DNA of 34,242 bases, from contig NZ_JAFLRJ010000340.1 of NCBI RefSeq assembly GCF_017315755.1, positions 1-34,242 on the forward strand. Reading direction: 5' to 3'. The stretch comes from Streptomyces beijiangensis. Lineage in GTDB: Bacteria > Actinomycetota > Actinomycetes > Streptomycetales > Streptomycetaceae. Below are positions 1 to 9,153 of this stretch, in pieces (the first letter of the stretch is position 1; each line of letters begins with the position of its first letter). The translations under genes were made by a program, and so were the position numbers. The notes beneath the pieces were generated by a model that worked only from the letters and a program-made list of their open reading frames with translations, ran no database searches and had not been told where the DNA came from.

Positions 1-17
1 CGGGGGCTCTGCCCCCG
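1..17. terminator. GC-rich hairpin at window edge
   Basis: A 7-bp perfect inverted repeat (CGGGGGC / GCCCCCG) closes on a 3-nt loop and is followed by another C-rich run. Such hairpins are common downstream of Streptomyces genes and act as terminators or mRNA stabilisers. The gene it would serve lies outside the window, so its orientation is unknown. No gene is seen in 18-180, which must hold the promoter of the ABC operon; I could not pick a convincing -35/-10 pair there. Confidence 0.45.
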
Positions 18-180
18 GACCCCCGGACACGCGGCCGAAGGTCGCGTACGGGCGGCGCAGCGTTCACCACAAGCCCACCCCGCCACATGATTGTCACGGG
101 CCCGCAATCAACTTCCCACTATGCGGACCCTTTCCTGGGCGACCTCGACAGATGGCCCCGGCCCCTGCCACTCTCCCGCC

Positions 181-1056
181 ATGCGCCTGATACGCCTCGC
201 CACCTGCACCGCCACCGCCGTCCTCGCCGTCGCAACCGCCGCCGGCTGCGCCCCGCAGAGCGACGGCGCGTCGGTCACCGCGTCGTCCCCCGGCACCAAG
301 ACGGCCTGTGCGCCCGGCACGTTGGCGACCCAGACAGCCGGCAAGCTGACCGTCGGTACGGACAAGCCCGCCTATGCCCCCTGGTTCCAGGACGACAAGC
401 CCGCCAACGGCAAGGGCTTCGAGTCCGCCGTCGCGTACGCCGTCGCCAAGCAGCTCGGCTACGGCGCGTCCGACGTCGTCTGGCGGACCGTCCCCTTCAA
501 CAACGCCTTCTCGCCCGGCGTCAAGAAGTTCGACTTCGACCTCAACCAGATCTCGATCAGCGATACCCGCAAGAAGGCCGTCGACTTCTCCTCCGGGTAC
601 TACGACGTCCGGCAGGCGATCATCGCGGTCAAGGGCTCCAAGGCGTACGACGCCAAGAGCGTCGCCGACCTCAAGAACGCCAAGCTCGGCGCCCAGGTGG
701 GCACCACCAGCCTCGACCTCATCAACGACACCATCAAGCCCAGCCAGCAGCCCGCCGTCTTCCAGAAGAACGACTTCGCCAAGTCCGCCCTGAAGAACGG
801 GCAGGTCGACGCCATCGTCGTCGACCTCCCCACCGCCTTCTACATCACCTCCGCCGAGGTGACGGACGCGAAGATCGTCGGACAGTTCGAGAACACGACC
901 GGCAAGACAGAGCAGTTCGGTCTCGTCCTCGACAAGGGATCCAGGCTCACCTCCTGCGTCAGCGGTGCGGTCGACGCCCTGCGCAAGGACGGCACCCTGG
1001 CCGCACTCGACAAGCAGTGGCTCTCCGAGGCCGTCGACGCACCGGTGCTCAAGTGA
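181..1056 (+). CDS. Amino-acid ABC transporter substrate-binding lipoprotein
   Basis: This is an extracytoplasmic solute-binding protein of family 3 (polar amino acids), 291 aa. The chosen ATG gives a short signal peptide with a basic start, a hydrophobic core and a degenerate lipobox ending at Cys23, so the mature protein should be lipid-anchored outside the membrane. An upstream in-frame start at 91 would add about 30 residues in front of the signal peptide and was rejected. The body carries family-3 features: a first beta strand entering KLTVGTDKPAYAPWF, a central EQFGLVLDKGS stretch and a C-terminal LAALDKQWL helix. The stop overlaps the permease GTG by 4 nt, indicating translational coupling. 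Which amino acid it binds cannot be read from the sequence; glutamate, cystine or an arginine-type ligand are all possible. Confidence 0.9.
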   Translation: MRLIRLATCTATAVLAVATAAGCAPQSDGASVTASSPGTKTACAPGTLATQTAGKLTVGTDKPAYAPWFQDDKPANGKGFESAVAYAVAKQLGYGASDVVWRTVPFNNAFSPGVKKFDFDLNQISISDTRKKAVDFSSGYYDVRQAIIAVKGSKAYDAKSVADLKNAKLGAQVGTTSLDLINDTIKPSQQPAVFQKNDFAKSALKNGQVDAIVVDLPTAFYITSAEVTDAKIVGQFENTTGKTEQFGLVLDKGSRLTSCVSGAVDALRKDGTLAALDKQWLSEAVDAPVLK

Positions 1057-1919
1057 CGCTCGACAAGCAGGAGTTGTACGTACCGTCGGCGCGGCGGATC
1101 GAGCGCGAGCGCTACCGGCGCGCCCGCACCCGCCGCGCCACGGCGATCGCCGCCACCTCCACGCTCGTGGTGGGCGCGGCGCTCTTCCTCGGCGTCGTCA
1201 ATTCGCCGGGATGGCAGCGCACCCGTGAGACCTTCTTCAGTGCGGAGTACGCCCGCAAGGCGTTCCCCGACGTCATGCAGGGGCTCTGGCTCAACCTCCG
1301 CCTCCTGGTCGTCTGCGGTGCGCTCGTCCTGGTCTTCGGGCTGCTCATCGCCGTCGCCCGCACCCTGCGCGGCCCGGTCTTCTTCCCGGTGCGCGCGCTG
1401 GCGGCCGCGTACACCGACTTCTTCCGCGGGCTGCCCCTGATCATCAACCTGCTGGTGGTGATCTTCGGCGTCCCCGCGCTCCGGCTGAGCGGTGTCACCA
1501 CCGACCCGGTGATCCTCGGCGGCGCCGCGCTCGTGCTCACGTACTCCGCGTACGTCGCCGAGGTCTTCCGCGCCGGCATCGAGACCGTCCACCCCTCGCA
1601 GCGCGCGGCGGCCCGCTCGCTCGGCCTCTCCAGCGGGCAGGCGCTGCGCTACGTCATCCTGCCGCAGGCCGTCCGGCGCGTCGTGCCGCCGCTCCTCAAC
1701 GACCTGGTGTCGCTGCAGAAGGACACCGGCCTCGTCTCGATCGGCGGTGCGATCGACGCCGTCTACGCGGCCCAGATCATCGTCGGCAAGGACTTCAACT
1801 TCACCCCGTACGTGGTCGCCGGGCTCGTCTTCGTCGCGCTGACGATCCCCATGACCCGCTTCACGGACTGGGTCACCGCACGCATGGACCGCGAGCGCGC
1901 CCAGGGAGGCACGGTATGA
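1053..1919 (+). CDS. Amino-acid ABC transporter permease
   Basis: This is a membrane permease of the His/Glu/Gln/Arg (HEQRo) family, 288 aa. The GTG start overlaps the stop of the binding-protein gene (GTGA). A basic cytoplasmic N-terminus (about residues 12-28, RRIERERYRRARTRR) precedes the first membrane segment. The permease core follows, with the cytoplasmic EAA loop visible as VFRAGIETVHPSQRAAARSLG followed by LPQAVRRVVPP; this loop docks on the ATPase. The C-terminus is positively charged. Only one permease gene is present, so it probably works as a homodimer. Its stop overlaps the ATPase ATG (ATGA). Confidence 0.92.
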   Translation: MTLDKQELYVPSARRIERERYRRARTRRATAIAATSTLVVGAALFLGVVNSPGWQRTRETFFSAEYARKAFPDVMQGLWLNLRLLVVCGALVLVFGLLIAVARTLRGPVFFPVRALAAAYTDFFRGLPLIINLLVVIFGVPALRLSGVTTDPVILGGAALVLTYSAYVAEVFRAGIETVHPSQRAAARSLGLSSGQALRYVILPQAVRRVVPPLLNDLVSLQKDTGLVSIGGAIDAVYAAQIIVGKDFNFTPYVVAGLVFVALTIPMTRFTDWVTARMDRERAQGGTV

Positions 1920-2692
1920 CGATCACCGAGACGGCTCCCGGGGCGACGCCGGTCCTGCGGCTGGATTCCGTACGCAAGACCTTCGGCCGCGACACCCTCG
2001 TCCTGCGCGATGTCAGCCTCGACGTCGCCCCGCACACCGTGACCGCCCTCATCGGGACCTCGGGGTCGGGCAAGTCGACACTGCTGCGCTGCGCGAACCT
2101 CCTGGAGGACATCGACGACGGGGCGATCTTCCTGGACGGGGAGGAGATCACCGACCCGCGCACCGACGCGGACGCCGTCCGCCGCAGGATCGGCGTTGTC
2201 TTCCAGGCGTACAACCTCTTCCCGCACATGTCCGTGCTCGACAACATCACCCTCGCGCCCCGCCGCGTCCACGGCGTGGCGAAGAAGGAGGCCGAGGCGC
2301 GGGCGCGCGAACTGCTGGAACGGCTGGGGCTCGGCGGGAAGGCCGGTGACTATCCGGACCGGCTCAGCGGCGGGCAGCAGCAGCGCGCCGCGATCGTGCG
2401 CGCGCTGGCGGTACGGCCCCGGCTGCTGCTCCTCGACGAGATCACCGCGGCGCTCGACCCGGAGCTGGTGGGGGAGGTGCTCGGTGTCGTACGCGATCTC
2501 AAGGAGGAGGGGATGACCATGATCCTCGCCACACACGAGATGGGCTTCGCCCGCGATGTCGCCGACCAGATCTGCTTCCTCGACGGTGGTGTGGTGCTGG
2601 AACGCGGGACTCCGGCCGATGTCTTCGGCGATCCGCGCCATGAGCGCACCCGGCGCTTCCTGAGCCGCATCACCGAGGCGGGACGCCTCTGA
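1916..2692 (+). CDS. Amino-acid ABC transporter ATP-binding protein
   Basis: This is the ATPase that powers the importer formed with the two preceding genes, 258 aa, the usual length for GlnQ/HisP-type subunits. Visible motifs are Walker A GTSGSGKST (47-55), the Q-loop VVFQAYNLFP (Gln97), signature LSGGQQQR (150-157), Walker B LLLLDE (catalytic Glu175) and the switch histidine in ILATHEMGF. The ATG overlaps the permease stop by 4 nt, so the three genes form one coupled operon. It ends 74 nt before the phosphatase gene. Confidence 0.95.
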   Translation: MTITETAPGATPVLRLDSVRKTFGRDTLVLRDVSLDVAPHTVTALIGTSGSGKSTLLRCANLLEDIDDGAIFLDGEEITDPRTDADAVRRRIGVVFQAYNLFPHMSVLDNITLAPRRVHGVAKKEAEARARELLERLGLGGKAGDYPDRLSGGQQQRAAIVRALAVRPRLLLLDEITAALDPELVGEVLGVVRDLKEEGMTMILATHEMGFARDVADQICFLDGGVVLERGTPADVFGDPRHERTRRFLSRITEAGRL

Positions 2693-2766
2693 GGGAATGC
2701 CCGGCCGCCGTGGCACGCTGACCGAGAGGTACAACATCAACAGCGGCAAAGAGGGCAGGCGCGGCC

Positions 2767-3387
2767 ATGGGTGAGCTGATTCTCGTACGGCACGGCGAGA
2801 CGAGCTGGAGCCGGACGATGAAACACACCAGCTGGACGGATCTGCCGCTGACGACGGTGGGCGAGGGGCAGGCGCGCGCGGTCGCCCCGCTGCTCGCCGA
2901 GCGGCGGATCGCGCTCACTCTGACCAGCCCCCTCGGGCGGGCCAGGCGCACCGCAGAGCTGGCCGGGCTGAGCCCGTCGTTCATCGACGCCGATCTGCAC
3001 GAGTGGGACTACGGGGCGTACGAGGGCATCACCACGCTGGAGATCCACCGCGAGCGGCCCGACTGGGACCTCTGGACCCAGGGCGTCGCCGAGGGCCCGC
3101 CCGAGCACCCCGGCGAAACCCCGCAGCAGGTCGGCGAGCGCGCCGACCGGGTGCTCAAGACGGTCGACGCCGCACTGCGCGACGCCGACCTCGACGGGGA
3201 CGGCGGAGACGTGGTGCTGGTCGCGCACGCGCACTTCCTGCGTGTGCTCACCGCCCGCAGGCTGGGGCTGCCGCCGTCCGGCGGCTCCCTCTTCCGGCTG
3301 GACACCGGCTCGGTGAGCAGGATCGGCACCGAGCACGGCCGTCCGGTGGTCGCCGCCTGGAACGAGACCCCCGCCGTCACTGCGTGA
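2767..3387 (+). CDS. Histidine phosphatase family protein
   Basis: This is a 206-aa member of the histidine phosphatase (phosphoglycerate-mutase-like) superfamily. The signature LVRHGET places the phospho-accepting histidine at residue 9. The second catalytic histidine lies in VLVAHAHFLRVL near residue 155, and an acidic catalytic residue is likely in HEWDYGAYEG. A GAGGG-type Shine-Dalgarno precedes the ATG. The natural substrate is not predictable; relatives act on sugar phosphates, alpha-ribazole phosphate or nucleotides. The 3' end overlaps the convergent DUF2127 gene by 11 nt. Confidence 0.88.
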   Translation: MGELILVRHGETSWSRTMKHTSWTDLPLTTVGEGQARAVAPLLAERRIALTLTSPLGRARRTAELAGLSPSFIDADLHEWDYGAYEGITTLEIHRERPDWDLWTQGVAEGPPEHPGETPQQVGERADRVLKTVDAALRDADLDGDGGDVVLVAHAHFLRVLTARRLGLPPSGGSLFRLDTGSVSRIGTEHGRPVVAAWNETPAVTA

Positions 3388-4147
3388 CGGGAACTCCCGC
3401 GGTCTCCTCGACTTCGATGAGGGACGCGCTGTGGCGCTCCGCCTCGAAGGCGGAGTGGCCGCCGCGCAGTCCGAACAGCCGCTTGGCGAGCAGGATGTAG
3501 AGCACGGCGAGGATGTTGAGACTCAGCGTGCCGATCTTCAGCCAGCTGACCTTCTCGGTGAGTTCGTAGATCTCCAGCGGGAGGAACGCGGCCGTGGCGA
3601 CGACGGTCAGATACTCCGCCCAGCGCCTGGCGCGCCACAGCCCGACGGCCTCGACGAGCTCGATCAGGGCGTACACCAGCAGCAGGGTGGCGACCAGGAG
3701 CAACGTGGAGTGCTTGTAGCCGAAGGTCTTCTGGATGGTGCCGACCACGGGGGAGTGGTCGAGGTCGTAGTGGAAGTGCCGGAAGACGGGGCGGAAGACG
3801 TCGAGGTTCTGGTCGAAGAACCGGCGTACGGAGTCCTGGCTGTTGGAGAACTTCCACACCGCGGCCGCGACCAGCACGATGAACACCCCGCGCACCGCCC
3901 GTTCCAGGGCCAGGAAGCGCAGGATGAAGAGGTCGCGCAGGACCTTGCCCCTCGGCACCAGCGGGGCGTCGTCGGCGGGTCCCGAGCCGTGCGGGTCGCC
4001 GAGGGCGAAGTCCCCGCAGCGCAGACAGCGCCAGGCCTCGCCGAGACCGGTCTCGGCGCGCAGCCGGTCCCGCAGCTCCGGCTCCTGCGGTGCGTAGGTG
4101 ACATGCCCCTTGCGTGCGCAGGCGCGGCGGTCCCAGTCGATGTGCAT
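3377..4147 (-). CDS. DUF2127 family membrane protein
   Basis: This is a 256-aa integral membrane protein. The N-terminus looks like a zinc-binding or ribbon segment (a Cys and His in CARKGH, then a CLRCG CxxC motif near residue 45). It is followed by about four hydrophobic segments: FIVLVAAAVWKF, STLLLVATLLLVYALIELVEAVGLW, YLTVVATAAFLPLEIYEL and LSLNILAVLYILLAKRLFGLRGG. The pattern of a helix ending in ELVEAVGLWRARRWAEYLT and a last helix ending in LLAKRLFG fits DUF2127, whose function is unknown. Upstream start codons in the same frame run into the divergent AAA gene and were rejected. The ATG lies 96 nt from that gene's start, so promoters of both genes share this gap. Confidence 0.8.
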   Translation of the reverse strand: MHIDWDRRACARKGHVTYAPQEPELRDRLRAETGLGEAWRCLRCGDFALGDPHGSGPADDAPLVPRGKVLRDLFILRFLALERAVRGVFIVLVAAAVWKFSNSQDSVRRFFDQNLDVFRPVFRHFHYDLDHSPVVGTIQKTFGYKHSTLLLVATLLLVYALIELVEAVGLWRARRWAEYLTVVATAAFLPLEIYELTEKVSWLKIGTLSLNILAVLYILLAKRLFGLRGGHSAFEAERHSASLIEVEETAGVPVTQ

Positions 4148-4243
4148 GGACGGAAGGTAGCGGATACGTGCAGACCTTCCCGCAGGGAGGGGCCTGCGGG
4201 CTACGCTCGTAAGTCCGTACACCTTGGGGAAGGCAGCGCAGAG

Positions 4244-6874
4244 ATGACGGTGACCCGGCCGGAGGACCTGGACGCCATCCCGCTGCTGGAGCGGGAAGCG
4301 GAACTCGCCGCGGGCGCGCGGGCCGTCGACGCGCTGTGCGCGGCGGAGCCGTCCGGCGGGCTGCTGATCTACAGCGGTGAGGCGGGTCTCGGCAAGACGG
4401 CGCTGCTCAACGAGTTGCGCCGTACGGCGGCCGGGCGCTGCACGGTCTGGTCGGCGCGCGGCGGCGAGGCCGTCACCTCCGTCCCCTTCCATGTCGTACG
4501 GCAACTGCTGCAGCCCGCGCTGAACGAACACGCGCCGTGCGATGTAAAGGAGTTGCTCGGCGACTGGTTCGAGATCGTGGGACCCGCGCTCGGCGTCGCA
4601 CCGCCCAGCGGGCAGCTGGCCGACCCGCAGGGTGTCAGGGACGGCCTGGACGCGGTGGTCGTGAAGCTGGCGGGACTGCACCGCCCGCTGGTCCTGATCG
4701 TCGACGACGCGCACTGGGCAGACCTGGAGACCCTCGCCTGGCTCGCCGCTTTCGCCGGGCGGCGCGACGGGCTCCCGGTCCTGGTGGTCGTCGCGCACCG
4801 CACCGAGGAAGCGGTCGGTGAGACCGCCGAGCATCTGCGCACGCTCGGAGCGGTCGCCGACAACGGCAGGACCCTGCGGGTCTTCTCCCCCGACGCCACC
4901 GCCGCACTCGCCCGTGCGGCGCTCGGCGACCACAGCGACGACCCGTTCTGCCGTGAGGTGTGGGCGGTCACCGGCGGCAATCCGTACGAGACCGTCGAGC
5001 TCATCGCCAAGGTGCAGGACGATTCACTGGAACCGGTCGAGGACTCCGCGAGCGCCCTGCGCGCACTCGGCGCGGGGGCGCGCGGCTCCGGGCTGGTTGC
5101 CCGCCTGGAGGAACTGGGCACCGGGGCAACGCGGTTCGCGTGGGCCGCGGCGATCCTGGGCACCGACATCTCGCTGGACCTGGCGGCGTCCCTGGCCGGG
5201 ATGGGTCCGGCCGAGGCGGGTGCCTGCGCCCAGCGGCTGCGGGCTGCCCGGATCCTGGTTGGCCAGGATCCGATGGAGTTCGTCCATCCTGTGATCGCCG
5301 GTGGTGTCTACCGCGCCATCCCCGCAGGGGTGAGGACTGCCATGCACGGTCGGGCCGCCTGGGCGGTCAGCCGGGCCGGACGCCCCGCGGCAGCCGCCGC
5401 CCCGCATCTGCTCCAGGTGCACCCCGACCAGGACCCGGAGTTGGTCGAGCAGTTGCGTGCAGCAGCAGCCGAACATCTTTCCGTCGGCGCCCCGGACGCC
5501 GCGCGCCGCTGTTTGGAGCGCGCCCTGGAGGAGCCGCCGCTGACCGACGTACGGGCGGTGGTCCTGTACGAACTGGGCTGCGCCACACTCCTGACGTCAC
5601 CCGCCACCACCGTCGGTTACCTGCAGGACGCGCTCGCCCTGCCGGGCATCGAGGGCGATCTGCGCGTGGACGCCGTCTTCCGGCTCTCCCAGGCGCTGGC
5701 GCACAACAACGAGATGCGGGAAGCGGCACGCGTGGTGGCCGCCGAGGCGGAACGCACCGCGGGTGGGCCCGCCCGGACAAGACTGCAGACCGCGCACTTC
5801 CTCTGGGAGGGCGTCCAGGCCGTCGAGGACGACGGGCCGGGCCGCTCGCGCCGGCTGGCCGCGATGGCCGATCCGCTGAGCGGCCGCGACACCGCCGAGC
5901 GGGTGCTGCTGATGCTGCGCGCCTGGGACGCGACGAACCGCGGCGAGAGTGCCGTCGAGATCGTCCAGATCTGTGACCGCGCCCTGGTCAACGGGCGCCT
6001 CGCGCCCGGACTCGGCTGGACCGACCCCGCCTGGGGGTTCGAGCCGCTGGCCATGCTCGGGCTCAGCTATGCCTTCGCCGACCGGCTCGACCGGGCGGAG
6101 AGCCTGTTCGCGGAGGCGCTGCGCTCGTACGAGATCAGCGGCTGGAGCGGTGGCCACCTCTCCTTCGCCAACTGTTTCGTCGGCTATGTCATGCGCCGCC
6201 GCGGCCGGCTCGTGGAGGCCGAGACGTATGTGCGCGAGAGCCTGCGACTCGCCGAACGCGTCGGCAACGGCCTGCCCATGAACTGGGACGCGGCCTGCAT
6301 GCTCATCGACATCCTGCTCGCCCGCGGCCATGTCGAAGAGGCCCAGGAGGCGGCCGACCGTTATGGATTCGTCCCGCCCTACCCCTCCACGATCGTCATC
6401 CCCGATGCGCCCTCGGTGCGCGGCCGGCTGCTGCTCGCCCAGGGGCGCACGAAGGAGGCCGTGGCCGAACTGGAGGCGGTGGGCGAGGCGTTGAGGGAGC
6501 GCGGGCGCCACAACGGCATCCTGGCGCCCTGGGCCTGCGACCTGGCCAGGGCTCTGGCCGACGAAGACCCCCTCCGGGCCGCCGAGTTGGCGGCCTATGC
6601 GCGCGACCGTGCCGAGCGCTTCGGCACGGACACGGCGATCGGCGAGGCGCTGCGGTGCGCCGCGGCGCTGGAGAGCGGGCCGCGGGCGGTGGAGCTGCTC
6701 GCCGGGGCCGTCGCGTACCTGGAAGCCTCTCCGTGCGCGTACGAACACGCCCTGGCCCGCGTCGAGTACGGGATCGCCGCCAAGTCCACGGCGGAACTGA
6801 CCCGCGGTCTCACGCTCGCCGAGGCCTGTGGCGCCGACGGTCTGGCGGACCAGGCCCGTCTCGCCTTGAACTGA
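4244..6874 (+). CDS. LAL-type AAA ATPase/TPR protein lacking HTH
   Basis: This is an 876-aa protein with the architecture of large LuxR-family (LAL/MalT-like STAND) regulators: an N-terminal AAA_16 ATPase with Walker A SGEAGLGKTALL (Lys51), a Walker B-like VDDAHW (153-158), a winged-helix-like region, and about 450 residues of alpha-helical TPR-like repeats. Family members normally end in a LuxR HTH of about 65 residues. Here the reading frame stops right after the last helix (LADQARLALN), and the next 260 nt encode no HTH in any frame that I can see. It may therefore act as a signalling ATPase or scaffold, or need a partner for DNA binding. A GGGAAGG Shine-Dalgarno lies 10 nt before the ATG. 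It is codirectional with the conservon that starts 262 nt downstream. Confidence 0.85.
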   Translation: MTVTRPEDLDAIPLLEREAELAAGARAVDALCAAEPSGGLLIYSGEAGLGKTALLNELRRTAAGRCTVWSARGGEAVTSVPFHVVRQLLQPALNEHAPCDVKELLGDWFEIVGPALGVAPPSGQLADPQGVRDGLDAVVVKLAGLHRPLVLIVDDAHWADLETLAWLAAFAGRRDGLPVLVVVAHRTEEAVGETAEHLRTLGAVADNGRTLRVFSPDATAALARAALGDHSDDPFCREVWAVTGGNPYETVELIAKVQDDSLEPVEDSASALRALGAGARGSGLVARLEELGTGATRFAWAAAILGTDISLDLAASLAGMGPAEAGACAQRLRAARILVGQDPMEFVHPVIAGGVYRAIPAGVRTAMHGRAAWAVSRAGRPAAAAAPHLLQVHPDQDPELVEQLRAAAAEHLSVGAPDAARRCLERALEEPPLTDVRAVVLYELGCATLLTSPATTVGYLQDALALPGIEGDLRVDAVFRLSQALAHNNEMREAARVVAAEAERTAGGPARTRLQTAHFLWEGVQAVEDDGPGRSRRLAAMADPLSGRDTAERVLLMLRAWDATNRGESAVEIVQICDRALVNGRLAPGLGWTDPAWGFEPLAMLGLSYAFADRLDRAESLFAEALRSYEISGWSGGHLSFANCFVGYVMRRRGRLVEAETYVRESLRLAERVGNGLPMNWDAACMLIDILLARGHVEEAQEAADRYGFVPPYPSTIVIPDAPSVRGRLLLAQGRTKEAVAELEAVGEALRERGRHNGILAPWACDLARALADEDPLRAAELAAYARDRAERFGTDTAIGEALRCAAALESGPRAVELLAGAVAYLEASPCAYEHALARVEYGIAAKSTAELTRGLTLAEACGADGLADQARLALN

Positions 6875-7135
6875 CGTCGATTCGCCCCTCCTGACGGGGA
6901 GTTGGGTACATATGTTCGGTGACTCCTGGTGTGCATGCCGAAGCTCAGTGTGCAAAAAGGGGAGAGTCTATTCCTCTTGGGCGTCCCGTGTCCGACGTTG
7001 CGTGAATATGCCTCGACGCTGATCTCATCGGGCTACGCTCGCTCACTACGACATGGGTTGGCGTGTATTCATGCACTTGTTCCCACATGTCTTGATAGTT
7101 CGATTACCTCCCCCGTCAACTGCCAGAGGGATCAC

Positions 7136-8749
7136 ATGGTTCGCGTTGAGGCGCCTCCAGCCGACAGGACACTTCCCCTAGTTCGTGCGCTTCTGCTCTC
7201 CGTCGTCCTGACGTCCGCGGCGACAGCGGCCGGCGTGGCCGCGGTGACCGCGCCCGCCCGGATACCGCTTGTGTGGGCCGGAGCCGCGGCCACCGTCGTG
7301 GTCGCCGGACTGGTCGCCGAGATCGTCCGACGCGCCGGCGCCGCGCGGTCGTTGCACCACAGTTACGGACAGCGGCTCGCCTTCCTGGAGCACAGGCTCG
7401 CCGCGCACGACGCCGAGACCGTACGGCTCGCCAAGGAGCTCATGCCCGCCGCGGTCCACCGGCTGAAGCAGGGCGAGTCACCCGAAGAGGTCATCCGCGC
7501 CCTGGTCGACAACAGCGATGCGTACCGGGACCTCCCGCCTGCCCAGCGCGAGATCCTGCGCGCTTTGCTGAGGATCGTCGACGACGAAGAGGCCCAGCGC
7601 GAAGGCTCCCAGCACGCCTTCGTCGGCATCGCCCGCCGTGTCCAGTCCATCGTGCGCCAGCAGGCCACGGAGCTCCGGGACATGGAGGACGAGCACGGGC
7701 GTCAGCCCGAGGTCTTCGACGACCTGCTCCGCATCGACCACGGCAACGCGCTGATCGGCCGCCTCGCCGACTCCATCTCGGTGCTCGGCGGCGCCCGCCC
7801 CGGCCGGCAGTGGCCCAACCCCGTACCGCTGTTCAGTGTGCTGCGCGGTGCGATGTCCCGGATCCTGGAGTACCCGCGCGTAGATCTGCACTCCATCGCC
7901 AAGGTCGCGATCGTCGGCCCGACCGTCGAGCCGCTGATCCACGCCCTCGCCGAACTCCTCGACAACGCCACCCGGTACTCGCCGCCGCAGACCCGCGTCC
8001 ATGTCACCGCCGTCGAGGTGCAGACGGGCATCGCCATCGAGATCGAGGACGGCGGAGTCTCGCTCAGCGAGGAGACCCGCAGGCGCGCCGAGGGCATGAT
8101 CATCAGGGCCGAGGAGGGCGGCGGTCTCAACGACCTCAGCGACTCGCCCCGCCTCGGTCTCGCCGTGGTCGGCCGGCTCTGCGCGAAGTACAACTTCAAG
8201 ATCGCACTGAGGCAGTCCGCGTACGGCGGTGTGCGCGCGGTGCTCATCGTTCCGCGCGAGGTCATCACCTCGGGTCCCGCACCCGGCATCGCCCACGGCA
8301 TCGGCGCCACAGCCATTGCCTCCGCCGCCCCTGGACCCGACCCGCTCGAAGGCCGTAACCACGGGCGAAAGAAGCCGCGAAGGCCGGCCGGACAGAAGCG
8401 GCCCACGGTGCCCGCACCCGTCAGGCTGCCCGCCTCGATGTCGATGGAGGACGACGTACCGGTGGTGACCGAGTGGACCCCGAACGGACTCCCGCAGCGC
8501 CACAGCCGACTGCGCACTCCGCTGCCCGCCGAGGTTCCGCCGACGTCGACCGAGCCGTTCATCCCGCAGCCGTACACACCGGAATACGCACCGGAATACG
8601 CACCGGAACAACCCCAGGGCCACGACCAGTACGACCAGCACGACGAGAAGAAGGCCGAGGACGAGCCGGGTCCCGGCATCTGGCTCGATGCCTTTACCAA
8701 GGCAGTCAACGGTGTGCCGCAGGATCCGTCAGAGGGGGACCTGAAGTGA
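7136..8749 (+). CDS. cvnA: Conservon sensor-like ATPase CvnA
   Basis: This is the first gene of a conservon, a membrane sensor with a histidine-kinase-like ATPase, 537 aa. Two closely spaced hydrophobic segments (about residues 17-40 and 44-62) make an N-terminal hairpin. A long helical region with a LLRIDHGNALIGRLA segment replaces the H-box. The GHKL ATPase follows, with N-box ELLDNATRYSPP, a modified G1 IEDGGVSL and G2 RLGLAVVGRL. The C-terminal 130 residues are Pro/Glu-rich and disordered, with a small EYAP repeat. The ATG at 7136 has an AGAGGG Shine-Dalgarno; the upstream in-frame start at 6929 lacks one. Conservon sensors interact with CvnB-D and are not shown to be classical kinases. 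The stop overlaps cvnB by 4 nt. Confidence 0.92.
   Translation: MVRVEAPPADRTLPLVRALLLSVVLTSAATAAGVAAVTAPARIPLVWAGAAATVVVAGLVAEIVRRAGAARSLHHSYGQRLAFLEHRLAAHDAETVRLAKELMPAAVHRLKQGESPEEVIRALVDNSDAYRDLPPAQREILRALLRIVDDEEAQREGSQHAFVGIARRVQSIVRQQATELRDMEDEHGRQPEVFDDLLRIDHGNALIGRLADSISVLGGARPGRQWPNPVPLFSVLRGAMSRILEYPRVDLHSIAKVAIVGPTVEPLIHALAELLDNATRYSPPQTRVHVTAVEVQTGIAIEIEDGGVSLSEETRRRAEGMIIRAEEGGGLNDLSDSPRLGLAVVGRLCAKYNFKIALRQSAYGGVRAVLIVPREVITSGPAPGIAHGIGATAIASAAPGPDPLEGRNHGRKKPRRPAGQKRPTVPAPVRLPASMSMEDDVPVVTEWTPNGLPQRHSRLRTPLPAEVPPTSTEPFIPQPYTPEYAPEYAPEQPQGHDQYDQHDEKKAEDEPGPGIWLDAFTKAVNGVPQDPSEGDLK
8577..8610 (+). repeat. 12-nt tandem repeat inside cvnA
   Basis: The unit CACCGGAATACG occurs twice, followed by a third partial copy (CACCGGAACA). 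It encodes a TPEYAPEYAPEQ stretch in the disordered C-terminal tail of CvnA. This is a slippage-prone spot whose copy number could vary between strains. No separate function is claimed. Confidence 0.8.
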
Positions 8750-9153
8750 TTCAGCAACTGGGCAATATGGACTGGATGCTCAAGGATCTCGCCGACAACG
8801 TTCCGGGCGTCCACCAGATCGTGGTCCTCTCTGCGGACGGTCTGCGCATCGCCCGGCACGGCGGCGACCCGGACGCGGCCGACCGGCTCGCCGCCGCCTG
8901 CGCCGGACTGCAGTCCCTGGCCGCCGCGGTTGCCACCGAGATCCCCGACAGCGACGGCCGGATGAGACTGGTCGTCATCGAAATCACCGGCGGCTATTTC
9001 TACTTGATGGCCGTGTCCACCGGCTCCTACCTCGCGGTCCTCACCGACGAGCACGTGGACGCGGGGCTGGTCGGAGCCGCGATGCGCGACATGGTCGTAC
9101 GGATCGGGGCGCATCTGGCGGCACCGCCGCGCCATGACGGGAAGGCCGGATGA
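8746..9153 (+). CDS. cvnB: Conservon roadblock/LC7 protein CvnB
   Basis: This is a 135-aa roadblock/LC7-domain protein. The domain begins at NMDWMLKDLADNVPGVHQIVVLSADGLRIA and continues through a conserved glycine-rich core to DEHVDAGLVGAAMRDMV, the usual CvnB pattern. The GTG start sits inside the stop of cvnA (GTGA) behind an AGAGGGGG Shine-Dalgarno; an upstream in-frame start at 8473 lies within cvnA and was rejected. Roadblock proteins dimerise and regulate small GTPases, so this is the likely partner or GAP-like regulator of CvnD. It overlaps cvnC by 4 nt (ATGA). Confidence 0.95.
   Translation: MIQQLGNMDWMLKDLADNVPGVHQIVVLSADGLRIARHGGDPDAADRLAAACAGLQSLAAAVATEIPDSDGRMRLVVIEITGGYFYLMAVSTGSYLAVLTDEHVDAGLVGAAMRDMVVRIGAHLAAPPRHDGKAG

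Noticed and set aside
87..1919. A 610-codon frame covering both the binding protein and the permease
   Set aside because: Its first 320 codons are an Arg/Pro-rich out-of-frame reading of the lipoprotein gene; only 1053-1919 encodes a permease.
3431..4243. N-terminal extension of the LAL-like protein by 271 codons
   Set aside because: It is antisense to the DUF2127 gene and has no recognisable domain; the ATG at 4244 begins immediately before the ATPase domain.
8473..9153. Longer CvnB starting inside cvnA
   Set aside because: The first 91 codons are an out-of-frame reading of the cvnA tail; the GTG at 8746 gives the normal CvnB length and the GTGA overlap.
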